A DNA stretch of 34,389 nt, from assembly GCA_949293815.1 (NCBI GenBank), contig CASFEZ010000027.1, positions 1-34,389 of the forward strand. Reading direction: 5' to 3'. Under the pieces are notes generated by a model that ran no database searches, was not told where the DNA came from, and was given only the letters and a program-made list of their open reading frames with translations. Within the stretch, counting starts at the first letter, position 1. Each line of letters opens with the position of its first letter. Source of the DNA: an uncultured Eubacteriales bacterium (GTDB lineage Bacteria; Bacillota; Clostridia; Oscillospirales; Acutalibacteraceae). The position numbers and the translations under genes are program-made. Below, piece by piece: positions 17,506 to 25,308 of this stretch.

Positions 17506-18708
17506 TCAGCGAAGAATCTGCGCAATGATTTTCAAAGATGAAAAATCATCCATCGCCCGCGCCGTTTTCCGGCAAGCACCGGCTTCGATAGCACGCATGG
17601 CATGTAGAATCGCTTCCGATTCATTTTGACAAAAGATATATCGGCCAAACGGCTCAAAATAGGCGCGAATCGCGGCCTGCTCCTCGGCCGTGCCGTCCAA
17701 AAGAAAAAGAATCAGCCGGTTTGTGGCGGAGTATTGATAGATTTTGCCGGGAATCTGCCCGCCCCGGCGGTTACACAAAAACACCAGCACATTTGCCTTA
17801 TCTTCATAAACACGCAAATCATCCCGATTCAGCCTGCCGTGTACCGAAACAGTATCGGTCGAAGAGAACAGACCGGCGGGATTGCCGCAGATATACGCTT
17901 CGGCGCACACTTCATTTGCCGCGTCATAAAAGGGGCGCAGATTGCGCACCTCGGGCACATAGTCGCCGAAATAGCCATAAACGGGTTTATCGAAACAGAC
18001 CGGTTCTTCTGCGCCGCCGTAATAGGACGGTACGGGCACAAAACGCATTTTATGCGCCGATTCGGGGAAGAGCTTTTTCTGATATGCCAGCGTCACCGGG
18101 CTGACATAAACAATGTCCTCGGCAACCGAGCAGAGAAAAGCCTCCTCTTTTTTGCACGCTTCGGTATCGGAGGCATAGGCAATATCGGAAAACCAGGGGT
18201 CTTCCCAAATCTGAATCCACTTTTTATACTGCACCTGATGGTGCTGAATCAAAGTATATGCGGTAAAATGGCTGATAAACGGGCAGGACACCGACAGAAT
18301 ATAGTCGTATTCGGTATCGGAAGTAAAATGCTTCGCCCGGTTATGCCATGCTCTGGACGGACCGTATACGCCGTACAGCGAGCGCACCGAGGCTTTCACG
18401 CCGCTCAAAAGTCCGCCGCCGTGCCCCTCCGGCTCTGCCTGCTGCGCCGCCGGTTCTTCGGCTGCGTTTTCATGCGCGGCATGGTGCTTGACATGGGAAA
18501 GTTTTTCATACAAAGAAACACCGTAAGTGTGCTGAACAATTTCATTCGGGATGGTTAACGCCGAGTCGGTCTTTGCACCCTCATCTTTCGCGCAGAGCAA
18601 ATCCACTTCACAGCCCGCCTGCAACAGCCCGTTCAGATAGGCCAGATGGCATAAATTCGCCGAGGAATTGACCGAAAGGCAGTCCCCGATGACCACAAGC
18701 ACCTTCAC
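17506..18708 (-). CDS. GT-B fold glycosyltransferase
   Basis: A 400-residue predicted transferase. The first half opens VLVVIGDCLSVNSSANLCHLAYLNGLL (residues about 3-29, read in part), a Rossmann-like start with a GT4-style acceptor loop, followed by a polar insert near residues 80-100. The C-terminal nucleotide-sugar domain has YGYFGDY, VHGRLNRDDL and GGQIPGKIYQYSATN, matching the donor-binding region of GT4-like enzymes. The GTG start overlaps the stop of the preceding gene, so the two are translationally coupled and may work on the same step. Specificity unknown. Confidence 0.8.
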   Translation of the reverse strand: MKVLVVIGDCLSVNSSANLCHLAYLNGLLQAGCEVDLLCAKDEGAKTDSALTIPNEIVQHTYGVSLYEKLSHVKHHAAHENAAEEPAAQQAEPEGHGGGLLSGVKASVRSLYGVYGPSRAWHNRAKHFTSDTEYDYILSVSCPFISHFTAYTLIQHHQVQYKKWIQIWEDPWFSDIAYASDTEACKKEEAFLCSVAEDIVYVSPVTLAYQKKLFPESAHKMRFVPVPSYYGGAEEPVCFDKPVYGYFGDYVPEVRNLRPFYDAANEVCAEAYICGNPAGLFSSTDTVSVHGRLNRDDLRVYEDKANVLVFLCNRRGGQIPGKIYQYSATNRLILFLLDGTAEEQAAIRAYFEPFGRYIFCQNESEAILHAMRAIEAGACRKTARAMDDFSSLKIIAQILR

Positions 18709-19559
18709 TTCTCAAACCCCGCTTTCTGCAACAGCCGGTGGGCAATACGCACCGCGCTGACCGACTGAATTTTATAATCAATCACTTCCAGCTGCGCGGT
18801 ACAATTGTAGGTATGTATTCCCCGCAGCCGGGCGTGTTCGCCTTGTACGGTAATCTGCTCCGGCAACAGGGTAAAAACCGGCGAAAAGGCGGTCAGAAGC
18901 GCGTCCGACTGATAAAAAACCAAGCTGCCGCCGTAGGTTTTCTCCCCATCCTGCGCGGGATGCACAAAACCATCGCCCACGGGAAAAATCCGCCCGCCGG
19001 GTCGGGAACGCAGCAAAGGACGCAGCGCGGTCAAATCCCGGCTCTGCGCAGCGTCAGGCATCGACAGCAGCACGCAGCCTGCCGGCTCGCCGTTTTTCTG
19101 GCGATAAGCAATCGCCGTTTTTCCATCAGGCAAAGGCGTGGTATCCACCAGCTCGTCCCGCTGCCGCAGAACCGTCGCGCACTCCCAGCGGTCGGGGAAC
19201 GATTTTGCCCGGTACAAAAGCAGCTGCCCGCTTTCCGCAGCCTCCGGCAGCATATAAATACTGCCCTTATCGGCAAAAACAAAGGGGTAAGACAAATGAA
19301 AAGGTTCGCGCAGCGCCTCACGCCAGGGAGAGAAGCCATGGTGCGCCGGCTCATATTCGCAGCACACAATGCGTCCTTTTCGCGTTTGATAGGAAAAATA
19401 CTCCGCGAACAACCAGGTTCTCCCCTGCCATTCAAACAGAAACGGGTCGGCGTACCAGCCGTCCCGGTCGCCGGGAACGGGGATATAGGGGGTTGCAATA
19501 TCCTCGTACCCCTGCTTTTTACGAAAGGCTATCTTCCATTTATCCGTTTGCAGACCCAT
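18705..19559 (-). CDS. GINT1 N-terminal-like beta-propeller protein
   Basis: A 284-residue protein without signal peptide. WYADPFLFEWQGRTWLFAE (from residue 35), HLSYPFVFADKGSIYMLPE and the spaced repeats of F/W-rich strands resemble the five-bladed propeller that precedes the transferase domain in plant glucosamine inositolphosphorylceramide transferase 1, and more distantly GH43/GH32-type propellers. The transferase domain itself is absent. It is flanked by two GT-B genes, overlaps the downstream one by four bases and follows the upstream one by 12 bp, so a role in glycan assembly is likely, whether as transferase partner or as an enzyme. I recognise the fold pattern, not a reaction. Confidence 0.65.
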   Translation of the reverse strand: MGLQTDKWKIAFRKKQGYEDIATPYIPVPGDRDGWYADPFLFEWQGRTWLFAEYFSYQTRKGRIVCCEYEPAHHGFSPWREALREPFHLSYPFVFADKGSIYMLPEAAESGQLLLYRAKSFPDRWECATVLRQRDELVDTTPLPDGKTAIAYRQKNGEPAGCVLLSMPDAAQSRDLTALRPLLRSRPGGRIFPVGDGFVHPAQDGEKTYGGSLVFYQSDALLTAFSPVFTLLPEQITVQGEHARLRGIHTYNCTAQLEVIDYKIQSVSAVRIAHRLLQKAGFEK

Positions 19560-19571
19560 TGCGTTCTTCCT

Positions 19572-20669
19572 TTACCGCGCCTCCAGCAGCGCTTCAATCG
19601 CGCGTACGGAGGAGTGTATATCAAAAAATTTGCTTCTCTTTGCGGCGCTTTGCCGTAAGAGATGCCGCTTATTTTCATCTAACAGAACATCCCGCAGCGC
19701 CAAATACAGCGCCTCGTCATCGTTTTCGCAAATCACGCCGCTGCCATTGAGCAGCTCCGCCATACCGGGCACATCCACTGTAACCACCGGAAGATGGCAA
19801 AGCAGCGCTTCCGCCGCCGCCGAGCTGAACCCCTCCCGGAAAGAGGAGCAGACAAACAAATCACAGCGCGCCATCAGCGCGTAAGGGTTGTCCAAAAAAC
19901 CGGTCAGGGTGACATAGGGGGTCACGCCCGCATCCTGGGCGACCTGTTCCAGTTTTTGGCGCTGGGCACCCTCGCCGCATAGGTATAAATGCACCGGCAG
20001 CCCCTCGTCCAAAAGACGGCGCAGAATGGGAATCAGCCGCGCAAAGCCCTTAACGGGAACCAGCCGCCCCACCGCGCAGAGATTCAGCATATTGGCATCT
20101 ACCTCCACCGGCGGCGCCTGTTTTGCCAGCGCACGAATCGATTCAGAATCAATGGGATTATAGCAAACCGCCATATCGTCAAGACCGGTCGCCTGAGCAA
20201 AATCCTGCCGCACCCCTTCGGATACGCAGACAATTTGGTCAAACGCAGCATAGCAGCGCTTTGCTTCCTCGGCGCTGCGAAAACCCTGCGCCAACACGGA
20301 AGAATCGCGCAAAGAAGTATGAATCCAGCAGAGCTTACGGGTATGTTCATCGCCGCAGCCGGAAACCAGCCGCGCCGCCGTCCCCTCTAAAAAGGATACA
20401 ACAATATCATATGTTTCAGGAATCCACTGGCGGTAAAGCTGCGCCGGTGACAAAGCCTTAAACAGATGGCTGTTCCCTCGGAATTGTTTTTTAAAAATAA
20501 AACGGTAAGCAATATCGGGCGACAGGCGTTTTTTGTTCTCACCGCAATCGAAAATCGAAAGCAGGGTCACCGAAAAACGGGATTTATCCAGGTGATTGAC
20601 AAGATTCACCAACACCCGCTCCGCCCCGCCGCCACGCAAATCGGGGATAACAAATAAAACCTTTTTCAC
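19572..20669 (-). CDS. Family 4 glycosyltransferase
   Basis: A 365-residue GT-B transferase. The N-terminus KKVLFVIPDLRGGGAERVLV is the classic GT4 opening; the donor domain has CAVGRLVPVKGFARLI, LYLCGEGAQRQKLE, LTGFLDNPYALM and the EX7E-type FREGFSSAAAEALLC. Start chosen at the GTG at 20669, which sits behind GAGGGG and begins at the conserved motif; the open frame continues 74 codons upstream without homology. Predicted to act early in repeat-unit assembly at the inner membrane face. Confidence 0.92.
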   Translation of the reverse strand: MKKVLFVIPDLRGGGAERVLVNLVNHLDKSRFSVTLLSIFDCGENKKRLSPDIAYRFIFKKQFRGNSHLFKALSPAQLYRQWIPETYDIVVSFLEGTAARLVSGCGDEHTRKLCWIHTSLRDSSVLAQGFRSAEEAKRCYAAFDQIVCVSEGVRQDFAQATGLDDMAVCYNPIDSESIRALAKQAPPVEVDANMLNLCAVGRLVPVKGFARLIPILRRLLDEGLPVHLYLCGEGAQRQKLEQVAQDAGVTPYVTLTGFLDNPYALMARCDLFVCSSFREGFSSAAAEALLCHLPVVTVDVPGMAELLNGSGVICENDDEALYLALRDVLLDENKRHLLRQSAAKRSKFFDIHSSVRAIEALLEAR

Positions 20670-20705
20670 AATCCATCCCCTCATTTCCGGCAAAATCGAC
20701 AAGAA

Positions 20706-20745
20706 CAAAAAATCTAAAATCCAGGCCCGAAGGGCTTCCGAGCCT
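20706..20745 (-). terminator. Terminator-like hairpin between the first two glycan genes
   Basis: On the minus strand a 9-bp stem with two G-T pairs (20723-20745, arms AGGCTCGGA / TTCGGGCCT) is followed by GGATTTTAGATTTTTT. The T run starts three bases after the stem, so termination may be partial and could reduce transcription of the rest of the cluster. Confidence 0.45.
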
Positions 20746-20766
20746 CCACCCTGCAAACGCCAAACC

Positions 20767-21567
20767 CTATCGGTTTGCACGCGCCTTGGCTCGGTGCAGA
20801 ATACGATAAAGAAAGGCAGGACAAAGCCCCAAAAGGAGCGGGCGATACGCCAAAAGACGCGCCTTCCCCCCCAAATGAAAGGTCTGGGCAATCTGTTTTT
20901 TCAAGTGAAATTCATTGACACGGTAGCGGAACTGTTTGCGGGAGATGGCGGCGCGATCGTCGCGCATGGCGTAGAGCGTTTCCTGCAAATTACAGCCGGT
21001 ATACCCCGCCTGGTAGAGCCGGAACCACAAGTCAAAATCCTCCACCCGCAGCCGGTCGTGCGCTTCGCTGTAACCGCCGACCGCGTCAAAGGCATCCTTG
21101 CGCATCATGGCGCCCGCGTGGCAAAAGGGAGAATTGCCGGCAAAATCGGTCTTTTGCGGGTATTCGATATACTGTTTTTCGCCCCAGGTGCCCCCCTCGT
21201 CAAAAAAGGACATCCCGCAGCTGACGACCGCAAACTTTCCCTCCCGCAGGACGGCAAGCTCTTTTTCAAACCGTGTCGGTGCGCAGCGGTCGTCCCCGTC
21301 CATACGGGCAAGATACGCGCCCTTCGCCTCTTTGGCGCAGCGGTTCAGGGTCTTGGGCAGCCCCAGATTGCGCTCGTTGCGCAAAAGGCGAATCCGCGCA
21401 TCGGACGCGGCCAGTTCAGCTGCCACCTCGGCGGTACGGTCGGTGGAGCCGTCATCGCACAAAAGCAATTCCCAATCGGAAACCGTCTGCGCCTGAATGC
21501 ACCCGACCGCTTCGCGCAGAGTATCGGCACAATTATAGATTCCCATTATCACGGAAATTTCCGGCAT
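20767..21567 (-). CDS. Family 2 glycosyltransferase
   Basis: First gene of the glycan cluster, 266 residues. GT-A motifs are complete: ISVIMGIYNCADTLREAV, LCDDGSTDRTAEVA, the metal site ARMDGDD, then CHAGAMMRKDAF and EDFDLWFRLYQAGY. This resembles WfgS/EpsE-type enzymes. The ATG at 21567 follows GGAGGGG. A 97-bp gap containing a terminator-like hairpin separates it from the next gene, the largest gap in the cluster. Specific sugar unknown. Confidence 0.92.
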   Translation of the reverse strand: MPEISVIMGIYNCADTLREAVGCIQAQTVSDWELLLCDDGSTDRTAEVAAELAASDARIRLLRNERNLGLPKTLNRCAKEAKGAYLARMDGDDRCAPTRFEKELAVLREGKFAVVSCGMSFFDEGGTWGEKQYIEYPQKTDFAGNSPFCHAGAMMRKDAFDAVGGYSEAHDRLRVEDFDLWFRLYQAGYTGCNLQETLYAMRDDRAAISRKQFRYRVNEFHLKKQIAQTFHLGGKARLLAYRPLLLGLCPAFLYRILHRAKARANR

Positions 21568-21627
21568 AACAGCCCCTCCGCAGCTCGTTGTATATCGGTT
21601 CTCGGCAAGTGTCTATGTATATGTTTC

Positions 21628-21656
21628 ATTTTACCATAGGATGCCATAAAAATCAA
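21628..21656 (-). promoter_or_regulatory. Main promoter of the glycan cluster
   Basis: On the minus strand a TTGATT -35 (21651-21656) and a TAAAAT -10 (21628-21633) are 17 bp apart. They lie about 60 bases before the first GT2 gene. No operator is obvious. Confidence 0.65.
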
Positions 21657-21811
21657 TACAAATACACACAAAGGTACGGCAAAAGCCGACCCGCCGTCAG
21701 GGTGTGCGGTTTTGGTTTTCGATAGCAATATAAAAATTTTTTGGCAATGATTCCAATATATGCCGTGTCCGATTGTATAAATCGCCGAAAAAAACAAATA
21801 GAGAAAAAACC
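21657..21811. other. Spacer between divergent promoters
   Basis: This is the central part of the 359-bp gap between the glycan cluster and the divergent membrane-protein gene. It is AT-rich, with small imperfect hairpins such as CGGC-AAAA-GCCG near 21678. I see no gene, RNA or clear operator in it. Confidence 0.6.
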
Positions 21812-21840
21812 TTGTATTTTCTGTAATCAAACGATATAAT
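21812..21840 (+). promoter_or_regulatory. Promoter of the five-helix membrane protein gene
   Basis: A TTGTAT -35 (21812-21817) and a perfect TATAAT -10 (21835-21840) are 17 bp apart, leaving a leader of about 80 bases. Confidence 0.7.
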
Positions 21841-21926
21841 AGAAATAGAGGAAAGCAGACCTGTTTTTCGGTAATTGCTGTACTGCCGATGCACACAATC
21901 CCTAGACGCTGAAAGGAGTGAACCCG

Positions 21927-22946
21927 ATGAAGAAGATTCTGTTTTTAATCGGCCGGGGCTATACGCTGCTGGTCACCTGGTTTTGGGCTTTTTGCTGTTT
22001 TGCGCTGATTGCCGCCGCGGTATCCTGGGAAGCAAATACGATTCTGGGACTGCCGCTTTGGGTAATGATTCCCTTTATCGCGCTGGCAGCGATTGTGGGG
22101 CTGCTGAACCTGTTTTACTGGAAAGAGGAACTGCCGCTGTATGACCGTATTTTAACCCTTGTCGCGCCTGTTGTACTTGGCGTCGAGGCGATGCATATGA
22201 TTCGCTTCAGCCATGCGGTGGAAATCGGATTGGATATTCCCATTGGGTTTATCTTTTTCCTTTGCGGCATCGCGGTCGGGATACTGTTCCTTGTCAACAC
22301 AATCAGATACGATAGAAAAAATGCTGAGGCAATGCGCACGAAGCCGCTTACCAAAAAAGCACGGCGGCTGCTGACAACGGCGGTATGCGTTGTGCTGATT
22401 GGCGGCGCGCTGACTTTGGTTCTTTCCTCCGCCGGGCATATACGCGCGTCCCTTATCCAAAGCGAGGCCGCTTCCATTGGCGAACAGGCGGAGGCGCTGC
22501 GCCGAGAATCAACCGCCGGAGAGCGGGAGGCTTACATTGACCTGTGCGACCGGTTCCTATACGAAGAGCACCCGGACGATGCCACAGCCAAGGCGATTTT
22601 GCTGTCAGCTATCGAATCCATTGACAGCTGGGAGTCCTTCCGGTATTTGCTGAATAACGAAGACTATGCGCCCCAGCTGCCGCTTTTGGCGCAAAACATG
22701 CCGGAAACGGTCGACGCTATTCTCGAAGGCACGCCGGAGCCGGAACAGCTGGATGCGGTGCTGACATTGCTGCTGACAAACCCGGAACCGAGCTATTTAG
22801 CGCTGCTGGATGAAAACATCGAAGCAAACACCGACTTTTACAACGAAAACCCGGCGCTCAGCGAAAAAGCCGAACAGACGCTTCTGCGCCTTCAGGAAGA
22901 AGCCCAATGGCAAAGCCGCTTTTCCGCTGCAAACCAGGCAGCATAA
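21927..22946 (+). CDS. Unrecognised membrane protein with helical C-terminal domain
   Basis: I do not recognise the family. The 339-residue product has five predicted membrane helices in the first 180 residues (near 3-28, 40-62, 72-92, 102-122 and 145-167), with a basic cytoplasmic loop before the fifth. About 160 acidic, helical, soluble residues follow, rich in E, L and A, which look like alpha-alpha repeats and would face outward by a positive-inside reading. The ATG at 21927 has AAAGGAG at eight bases; a GTG at 21918 overlaps that site. It stands alone between its own promoter and a shared terminator. Confidence 0.8.
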   Translation: MKKILFLIGRGYTLLVTWFWAFCCFALIAAAVSWEANTILGLPLWVMIPFIALAAIVGLLNLFYWKEELPLYDRILTLVAPVVLGVEAMHMIRFSHAVEIGLDIPIGFIFFLCGIAVGILFLVNTIRYDRKNAEAMRTKPLTKKARRLLTTAVCVVLIGGALTLVLSSAGHIRASLIQSEAASIGEQAEALRRESTAGEREAYIDLCDRFLYEEHPDDATAKAILLSAIESIDSWESFRYLLNNEDYAPQLPLLAQNMPETVDAILEGTPEPEQLDAVLTLLLTNPEPSYLALLDENIEANTDFYNENPALSEKAEQTLLRLQEEAQWQSRFSAANQAA

Positions 22947-22969
22947 ACGGCAATTTTCATAATAAACGC

Positions 22970-23004
22970 AAGAACCGGCTTCCCTGCCCCGGGAGCCGGT
23001 TCTT
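22970..23004. terminator. Bidirectional terminator between convergent genes
   Basis: An 11-bp perfect stem, AAGAACCGGCT (22970-22980) with AGCCGGTTCTT (22994-23004), carries an inner CCC/GGG extension. T-rich sequence follows on the plus strand (TTTGTGTTTAT) and more weakly on the minus strand. It serves the membrane-protein gene and probably feoB. Confidence 0.8.
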
Positions 23005-23012
23005 TGTGTTTA

Positions 23013-24872
23013 TCAAAACAGCGAGGCAAAAAGATTGGTTAAAATACAAAGCACCACGCCGCAAAGCGTTGGAAGCACCGCGGCGAGCAGCGTCCATTTG
23101 CGGCTACCGGTTTCCTTGTAAATGGTTTTCAGAGTTGTTGCGCAGGGCCAGTGGCAAAGGGTAAAGAGTGCCGTATTGACCGCCGTCAGCATCGTCCAGC
23201 CGTTTTGCAGGAGCAAAAGCCCCAGCTGCCCATAGTCGGGCGTTTCGGCAAGGGATGAAAGCCCGGTATAAGCCATTACAATCACCGGCAGCACAATTTC
23301 GTTGGCGGGAAAAGCAAAGAGAAAGCCCAAAAGAATTTCTCCGTCCAGCCCCATCCATTTTGCGGGCACTTCCAAAACAGATGCCAGAATCGAAAGCAGC
23401 GTCCCATCGCCTATCTGCCAATTGGCGCAAATCCAAAGCAGCGCTCCCGCCGGCGCCGCCGCGCTGATGGCTCTGCCCAGCACAAATAAAATGCGGTCAA
23501 ATACCGATCGCGCAATGATTTCCCCCACTTTCGGCACCCGCAGCGGCGGTATCTCCAACGCAAAAAAGGAGGGCATTCCCTTACATAAGGTAAGAGAAAG
23601 GAGCTTGGAGACCAGAAAGGTCAAAAGGATTGCCAGCATCACAAACCCTGTCAGGTACAGCGCCGAAATGAATCCGCTCTGACCGCTGCCGCTCATAAAA
23701 ATTGTAATCAGCGCGACCAGAATGGGGAACCTGCCGTTACAGGGCACAAAGGCGTTGGTCAATACGGCAATCATCCGCTCCCGGGGCGAGTCGATAATCC
23801 GGCAGCCGGTCACCCCCACCGCATTGCACCCAAAGCCCATGCACATCGTCAGCGCCTGTTTGCCGCAGGCGGCGCATTTGCTGAATGGATAATCCAATAA
23901 AAACGCAATACGGGGCAAAAGACCGCAGTCCTCCGCCATGGTGAACAGCGGGAAAAATATCGCCATGGGCGGCAGCATGACGCTGACCACCCAGCCAGTC
24001 GTTCGCCAAACGCCTGCAACCAGAAAAGAGATCAGCCCGGCGGGCAGCGACAGGCGCAAAAGCAGAGCGGTTAAATCGTTCTCCAGACCGGTAAAAAAGG
24101 AGGAAAGCAGCGCGGACGGGATATTTGCGCCCTCTAAGGTTATCCAGAAAATCAGGGTTAACAGCAGGAGCATACAGGGAATGGCGGTCCATTTCCCCAA
24201 AAGCAGGCGATCGAGCAGGCTCTTTTTCGGCTCGCTTCTGGTTCGATGCACATAAGAGGCGCAAAGCTGTTTCGCCTCTGCAAATACATCTGCCCCGGAC
24301 GGCGCATCCGGCGACGGCTGCAAGGAAAGCGAGATAATTTCCGGCAGCAGCGTTTCGGCAGCGCCCTTTTTTTTTGCGCTGAGCGCCACCACCGGCGCGT
24401 GCAGTGCCGCAGACAATCCGTCTATATCAATATACGCGCCCTGCTTTTCCACCTCGTCCATAAAATTGATACATAAAATGGTTTTCGGACACAGCGCTCG
24501 AATTTGCAAAAACAGCGCAAGCCCGCGCTCCAAAGCGCCGCCGTCGCAGACCGTTACCGCCAAATCAGCGACGCCGCTTTTCAAAAATTCTGCGGCGGCG
24601 GTTTCCTCCGCTGCGTCCGCATATAGAGAATAACACCCCGGCAAATCGGCAATGACCAGCCGTCTGCCGTCATAAACCGTTTTGCCCCGGGCGTTTTCCA
24701 CGGTTTTGCCCGCCCAGTTGCCGGTATGCTGGTGCATACCCGTCAGCGCGTTGAACAGGGTGCTTTTGCCCACATTGGGGTTGCCTGCCAGCGCCACAAT
24801 CAAGTCCGAGGGCGCTTTTTTCAGCCAATCATACCGGTAGGGCGCGGGAAACTTTTTTTGCACTGGCTTCAT
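23013..24872 (-). CDS. feoB: Ferrous iron transporter FeoB
   Basis: GTP-dependent Fe(II) importer in the cytoplasmic membrane. The 619-residue protein opens with a G-protein domain: G1 GNPNVGKST from residue 30, a G2 region around TGNWAGKTVE, G3 DLPGCYS, G4 NFMD. The membrane part holds two Gate domains with the iron-path cysteines in MGFGCNAVGVTGCR and FVPCNGRFP, ending at HWPCATTL. It is shorter than E. coli FeoB, as is usual in Clostridia. The ATG at 24872 overlaps the feoA stop (ATGA), so the two are coupled; the longer frame upstream is inside feoA. Confidence 0.96.
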   Translation of the reverse strand: MKPVQKKFPAPYRYDWLKKAPSDLIVALAGNPNVGKSTLFNALTGMHQHTGNWAGKTVENARGKTVYDGRRLVIADLPGCYSLYADAAEETAAAEFLKSGVADLAVTVCDGGALERGLALFLQIRALCPKTILCINFMDEVEKQGAYIDIDGLSAALHAPVVALSAKKKGAAETLLPEIISLSLQPSPDAPSGADVFAEAKQLCASYVHRTRSEPKKSLLDRLLLGKWTAIPCMLLLLTLIFWITLEGANIPSALLSSFFTGLENDLTALLLRLSLPAGLISFLVAGVWRTTGWVVSVMLPPMAIFFPLFTMAEDCGLLPRIAFLLDYPFSKCAACGKQALTMCMGFGCNAVGVTGCRIIDSPRERMIAVLTNAFVPCNGRFPILVALITIFMSGSGQSGFISALYLTGFVMLAILLTFLVSKLLSLTLCKGMPSFFALEIPPLRVPKVGEIIARSVFDRILFVLGRAISAAAPAGALLWICANWQIGDGTLLSILASVLEVPAKWMGLDGEILLGFLFAFPANEIVLPVIVMAYTGLSSLAETPDYGQLGLLLLQNGWTMLTAVNTALFTLCHWPCATTLKTIYKETGSRKWTLLAAVLPTLCGVVLCILTNLFASLF

Positions 24873-25117
24873 GTGGGGTTTTCCCCTTTGCGGCACAGCA
24901 CGCCCCGCGCGTCCCGATACCGCAGCGCAATCAGCGCGCCCTTTACCCGATACGCCGCCGGATCTTTGAACAGACCGGATCCCGCGCAAAAAACCTCTGT
25001 CCCCTCGGAAAAACCGATGCCGCGCAGCCGCGCAGCCGTGCTGTCATCGGTTTTCAGCATATGAATCACAGCGCGCTCCCCTTTTCGCAGGTCGGACAGT
25101 GGAAATGTTTTGTTCAT
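24869..25117 (-). CDS. feoA: Ferrous iron transport protein A
   Basis: Small cytoplasmic SH3-like partner of FeoB, 82 residues, thought to modulate its activity. The pattern PLSDLRKGERAVIH, ARLRGIGFSEGTEV and GALIALRYRDARGVLC is typical of the FeoA fold. I start at the ATG at 25117, which has GGGGTGAT upstream and gives the normal family length; the open frame extends 48 codons further without homology. First gene of feoAB, divergent from mscL. Confidence 0.92.
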   Translation of the reverse strand: MNKTFPLSDLRKGERAVIHMLKTDDSTAARLRGIGFSEGTEVFCAGSGLFKDPAAYRVKGALIALRYRDARGVLCRKGENPT

Positions 25118-25190
25118 AGTATCACCCCATTGTAACCGGTTGTTTTGACCATCGGCAGGACGCTCTCTGTTCGCCGAACTGCCATACCAC

Positions 25191-25219
25191 AGTATATTCC
25201 GCAAAGCATGCCGTGCCAC
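25191..25219 (-). promoter_or_regulatory. Possible feoAB promoter
   Basis: On the minus strand a TATACT -10 (25191-25196) pairs with a weak GTGGCA -35 (25214-25219) at 17 bp. A weak -35 fits a regulated promoter, but I find no convincing Fur or DtxR-type box around it. Confidence 0.4.
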
Positions 25220-25244
25220 CGCCTTTGCGCACGAAAACCAACGG

Positions 25245-25273
25245 TTGACTATTTCCTGCATTTGGTTTACAAT
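25245..25273 (+). promoter_or_regulatory. Promoter of the mscL-Nudix-Nudix-popT operon
   Basis: A TTGACT -35 (25245-25250) and a TACAAT -10 (25268-25273) are 17 bp apart. The predicted start near 25280 gives a leader of about 30 bases. Confidence 0.75.
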
Positions 25274-25308
25274 AAGGGTACTTTGTGTGAAAGAAGTTGC
25301 GTCAATCC

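Noticed and set aside
22115-22477. Minus-strand frame opposite the five-helix membrane protein
   Set aside because: The plus-strand gene has the promoter, ribosome site, membrane helices and terminator; the opposite frame has none of these.
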